DNA from: Erysipelotrichaceae bacterium
GTDB lineage: Bacteria; Bacillota_I; Bacilli_A; Acholeplasmatales; Anaeroplasmataceae
Length of the DNA: 64,000 bases
NCBI GenBank assembly: GCA_015059145.1
Contig: SVAZ01000005.1
Span: 1 to 64,000, forward strand
Direction of reading: 5' to 3'
Shown here: positions 61,576 to 64,000 of the stretch, piece after piece
How the letters are laid out: every line of letters starts with the position of its first letter
Position numbering within the stretch: the stretch's first letter is position 1
Notes under the pieces: generated by a model
The model's input: only the letters and a program-made list of their open reading frames with translations
What the model was told of the DNA's origin: nothing
Databases searched by the model: none
Made by a program: the position numbers and the translations under genes

Positions 61576-62754
61576 ATGATGGATATTTCACGTATATATA
61601 CTAGTCCTATGTATGTTTTTGATGTAAGAGTACTAAAGGAAAGAATAAGATTTTTAGAAAATGGATTTAGTGGTATGGGATTATGTTATGCCATTAAAGC
61701 TAATACCTTTATTATTTCTTATATTGCAGATAACGTCAAACGATTCGAGGTTTGCTCACCAGGAGAATTAGATATATGCTATAACCAAAATATACCATTA
61801 TCTAAGGTTGTTGTATCTGGTGTTTTTAAGGATCGAAAAGTTATAGAAAATGCAATCAAAAATTATCCGGAAATTGGATTTTATACGGTTGAATCTATTG
61901 GTCAATTACAATTATTAGATGAATTATCTTCTAAATATAATAGAAATTTAAATGTTTTAATAAGACTATCTAGTGGCAATCAATTTGGTGTGGATTCTAA
62001 TCAAGTGTATGACATAATAAAAAATAGAAATTGCTATTCGAATTTATGCTTTAAAGGATTAGAATATTATTCAGGAACTCAAAAAACATCACTTAAAAAA
62101 ATTGAAAAGGAATTATTTAAAATTGATGAGCTTATATCAAAACTATCAAATGAACTTGGTTATACTGTAGAAGAATTGGAATACGGACCAGGGTATCCTG
62201 TTTCTTATTTTGAGGGTGAAAAGGATTTTGATGACGCAAAATATCTAGAGGAATTAAAAGAGCTTCTAAATAATATGAATTTTAAAGGTGATATTATTCT
62301 TGAGCTTGGAAGAGCTATAGCTGCAAGCTGTGGTACCTATTACACTAAAATAGTTGATATTAAGGAAACTAATGAACAAAATATGGCTATATGTGATGGT
62401 GGTATGAATCATATTGTTTATTACGGACAAATGATGGCTATGAAGAAACCTTTTTTTGACATCATACCATCAAGACATGATAATTTCAAAGTTTGGAATA
62501 TTTTTGGCGCTCTATGTAGTGTTAATGATATTATGATGAAACAGGTATCATTAGATATAAAACAAGGAGATATATTAGCTTTTAAAAATGCTGGTGCTTA
62601 TTGTATGACTGAAGGTATATCATTGTTTCTAAGTAGAGATTTACCTAAAATATATATAAATGATAATAATAAATTTATAGTTGTTAGAGATGAATTAAAA
62701 ACATCTATATTAAATTCAATGATGGGAGGTGTAGGTAATGGAGAGATTGATTGA
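61576..62754 (+). CDS. Fold-type III PLP decarboxylase-like enzyme (DAP/ornithine decarboxylase superfamily)
   Basis: A 392-residue protein with the alanine-racemase-fold barrel. The PLP lysine lies in LCYAIKANTF (about 35-44), VCSPGELD follows, and later come GPGYPVSYFEGE, the phosphate-binding ELGRAIAA, a cysteine in FGALCSVND and GAYCMTEG. The histidine of the LysA HxGSQ motif is replaced (YYSGTQ) and CESGD is CSVND, unlike true DAP decarboxylase. Similar changes occur in decarboxylases that work on carrier-bound amino acids, such as BtrK of butirosin synthesis. Placement between the ligase and the carrier supports that, by inference. Confidence 0.68.
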   Translation: MMDISRIYTSPMYVFDVRVLKERIRFLENGFSGMGLCYAIKANTFIISYIADNVKRFEVCSPGELDICYNQNIPLSKVVVSGVFKDRKVIENAIKNYPEIGFYTVESIGQLQLLDELSSKYNRNLNVLIRLSSGNQFGVDSNQVYDIIKNRNCYSNLCFKGLEYYSGTQKTSLKKIEKELFKIDELISKLSNELGYTVEELEYGPGYPVSYFEGEKDFDDAKYLEELKELLNNMNFKGDIILELGRAIAASCGTYYTKIVDIKETNEQNMAICDGGMNHIVYYGQMMAMKKPFFDIIPSRHDNFKVWNIFGALCSVNDIMMKQVSLDIKQGDILAFKNAGAYCMTEGISLFLSRDLPKIYINDNNKFIVVRDELKTSILNSMMGGVGNGEID

Positions 62755-62968
62755 ATTGTTAGAGGATTTAAATCCTGAGGTCGATTATGAAACTTGTACA
62801 GATTTAATTGATGGACACTATTTAGATTCATTAGCAGTTTTAAGCTTAGTTGCTGATATTGAGGAAGAGTTTGATGTGGTTATTCCTACTGTTGAGGTCA
62901 TTCCTGCAAATTTTAATTCTGCACAAGCTATTTATAATATGATAGTTCGTTTACAAGAGGAGGAGTAA
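62738..62968 (+). CDS. Acyl/aminoacyl carrier protein, DltC-like
   Basis: A 76-residue carrier protein with the phosphopantetheine serine in DGHYLDSLAVLSL (about Ser 32) and a C-terminal helix IPANFNSAQAIYNMI, similar to DltC. Acidic and helical. It would carry the amino acid loaded by the DltA-like ligase. It overlaps the decarboxylase-like gene by 17 bases and precedes the MBOAT gene by 1 base; GGAGGTG precedes its ATG. Confidence 0.82.
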   Translation: MERLIELLEDLNPEVDYETCTDLIDGHYLDSLAVLSLVADIEEEFDVVIPTVEVIPANFNSAQAIYNMIVRLQEEE

Positions 62969-62969
62969 T

Positions 62970-64000
62970 ATGAATTCGTATATGAATCCCGCCTTTCTCT
63001 TGTTATTCCTTCCTTTAGTAATTATTATATATGCAGTCACTAAACAAAAATATCGTTGGATTGTATTATTGTTAGCGAGCTTAACATTCTTTTGTATATT
63101 AAGTGCGCATTTAGTTATTTATATATTAATTACGACATTAATTATTCACTATATTGGTATATGGTTAACTCATATTAAAAATACTTGTAATAATGAATTA
63201 ATTGAAGTTCCAAAAGAAGAAAGGAAAATAATTAAAAGTAAATATCAAAAAAAAGAAAGATTTGCTGTTGCATTTGGTGTTTTATTAATTTTATCTATTT
63301 TGATAGTTATGAAATATACAAATTTCTTTTTACAAAATGTTAATTCACTATTAAAGGTTTTACAAAACGATTTTAGATTTAAATGGGTTAACATAGTGTT
63401 ACCTATTGGAATATCCTTTTACTCACTTCAAGCCATTTCATATATGTTTGATGTGTATAGAGGAAAAATAGAGGCGGATCAAAACATTTTTAGGCTATTG
63501 CTTTATTTGAGCTTTTTTCCCCAAATTATGGAAGGCCCTATTGCTAGATATAGTGAAACGGCACAAAAGTTATATGAGGGTAAACAGATTGAGTACAATA
63601 ATTTATGTCGTGGTGTACAAAGAATAGCCTTTGGTGTAATGAAAAAGGTTTTAGTTGCCGATAGAGTTAATATGTATGTCCAAGAAATTTTTATGAATTA
63701 TTACAACTATGATGGTGGAATGATATTTCTTGCGGTGATATTATATACAATTCAGTTGTATATGGATTTCTCTGGAATGATTGATGTAGCAATTGGTATT
63801 GGTGAGATATTTGGTATTAAATTACCTGAAAATTTCAAACAACCATTTGCATCAAAAACTATATCTGAATTTTGGACAAGGTGGCATATTACATTAGGCT
63901 CTTGGTTTAGAGAATATGTTTTCTATCCGATATCGTTATCTAAACCAATTAAAAATTTAACCTCAAAGACTAGAAAAAGATTTGGAAATTATTACGGCCC
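62970..64000 (+). CDS. MBOAT-family O-acyltransferase, DltB-like (cut by window end)
   Basis: ATG 62970 (after AGGAGG) opens a frame still open at the last base; 343 complete codons are visible. It is a polytopic MBOAT protein, with LPIGISFYSLQAISYMFDVY, FFPQIMEGPI, YMDFSGMIDVAIG and FWTRWHITLGSWFREYVFYP, the last holding the conserved catalytic His of AlgI/DltB/PatA-type enzymes. In Dlt systems it passes the aminoacyl group from the carrier protein across the membrane. It is the fourth gene of the operon; a dltD-like gene would lie beyond the window. Confidence 0.85.
   Translation, partial: MNSYMNPAFLLLFLPLVIIIYAVTKQKYRWIVLLLASLTFFCILSAHLVIYILITTLIIHYIGIWLTHIKNTCNNELIEVPKEERKIIKSKYQKKERFAVAFGVLLILSILIVMKYTNFFLQNVNSLLKVLQNDFRFKWVNIVLPIGISFYSLQAISYMFDVYRGKIEADQNIFRLLLYLSFFPQIMEGPIARYSETAQKLYEGKQIEYNNLCRGVQRIAFGVMKKVLVADRVNMYVQEIFMNYYNYDGGMIFLAVILYTIQLYMDFSGMIDVAIGIGEIFGIKLPENFKQPFASKTISEFWTRWHITLGSWFREYVFYPISLSKPIKNLTSKTRKRFGNYYG

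Overview
The window is a strongly A+T-rich bacterial chromosome segment (by eye near 30% G+C) that uses standard stop codons, TGA included. It has short intergenic gaps and ribosome binding sites that are often GGTGAT instead of the full GGAGG. The gene set points to Bacillota, class Bacilli or a close relative: a peptidoglycan set (murE, mraY, murD, ftsW/rodA-like), a dlt-like operon, the block mnmA-recD2-alaS-ruvX-yrzB-yrrM in Bacillus-like order, pantothenate uptake plus type III pantothenate kinase, rubrerythrin, and manganese riboswitches. The mix resembles anaerobic, gut-type Bacilli, but no rRNA or marker in the window fixes the species.

Layout. 1-2.3 kb: possible end of an IS3-type element, a HAD phosphatase, tRNA-Cys and several tiny ORFs. 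2.3-10 kb: alcohol and aldehyde dehydrogenases, an M16C metallopeptidase, a hemolysin-III protein and an FtsW/RodA protein. 10-12.4 kb: a decayed, accessory-looking stretch with a candidate type I toxin-antitoxin locus (two short peptides and a convergent antisense RNA), a frameshifted small gene, a lipoprotein, and an apparently intact manganese riboswitch followed only by a remnant of a Na+/phosphate cotransporter gene. 12.4-23.8 kb: metabolic genes (SDR, GGDEF, xylB-xylA, rubrerythrin, panT-coaX, RelQ-type synthetase, map, cca) and tRNA-Lys. 24-29 kb: murE, mraY, riboswitch-controlled mntP, murD and plsC. 29-39.9 kb: the conserved mnmA-to-yrrM block, interrupted by a Fic/XRE insertion, then an exonuclease and a short, oddly started glutamate-racemase-like gene.

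39.9-57.6 kb is a surface polysaccharide locus. It holds two polymerase/ligase-type membrane proteins, a ManA-Gmd fusion with ManC (GDP-mannose to GDP-4-keto-6-deoxymannose), an initiating sugar-phosphate transferase, a PssD/PssE-like pair, a DUF4422 protein, UDP-galactopyranose mutase and a GT2. It continues with a CDP-deoxysugar pathway (RfbF, RfbG, a thiamine-diphosphate enzyme, a ketoreductase-like SDR, and RfbH fused to a Wzx flippase). The combination resembles CDP-yersiniose biosynthesis, in which a two-carbon branch is added to a 3,6-dideoxy sugar.

57.6-64 kb: a surface lipoprotein gene whose signal peptide is out of frame with the rest. It carries a collagen-like repeat, an LRR-like segment and a GT80 (bacterial sialyltransferase)-like domain. 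A dlt-like operon follows, in which a fold-type III PLP decarboxylase-like protein sits between the adenylating ligase and the carrier protein, before an MBOAT acyltransferase cut by the window end. This could load, decarboxylate and transfer an amino acid other than D-alanine to a surface polymer; that is inference.
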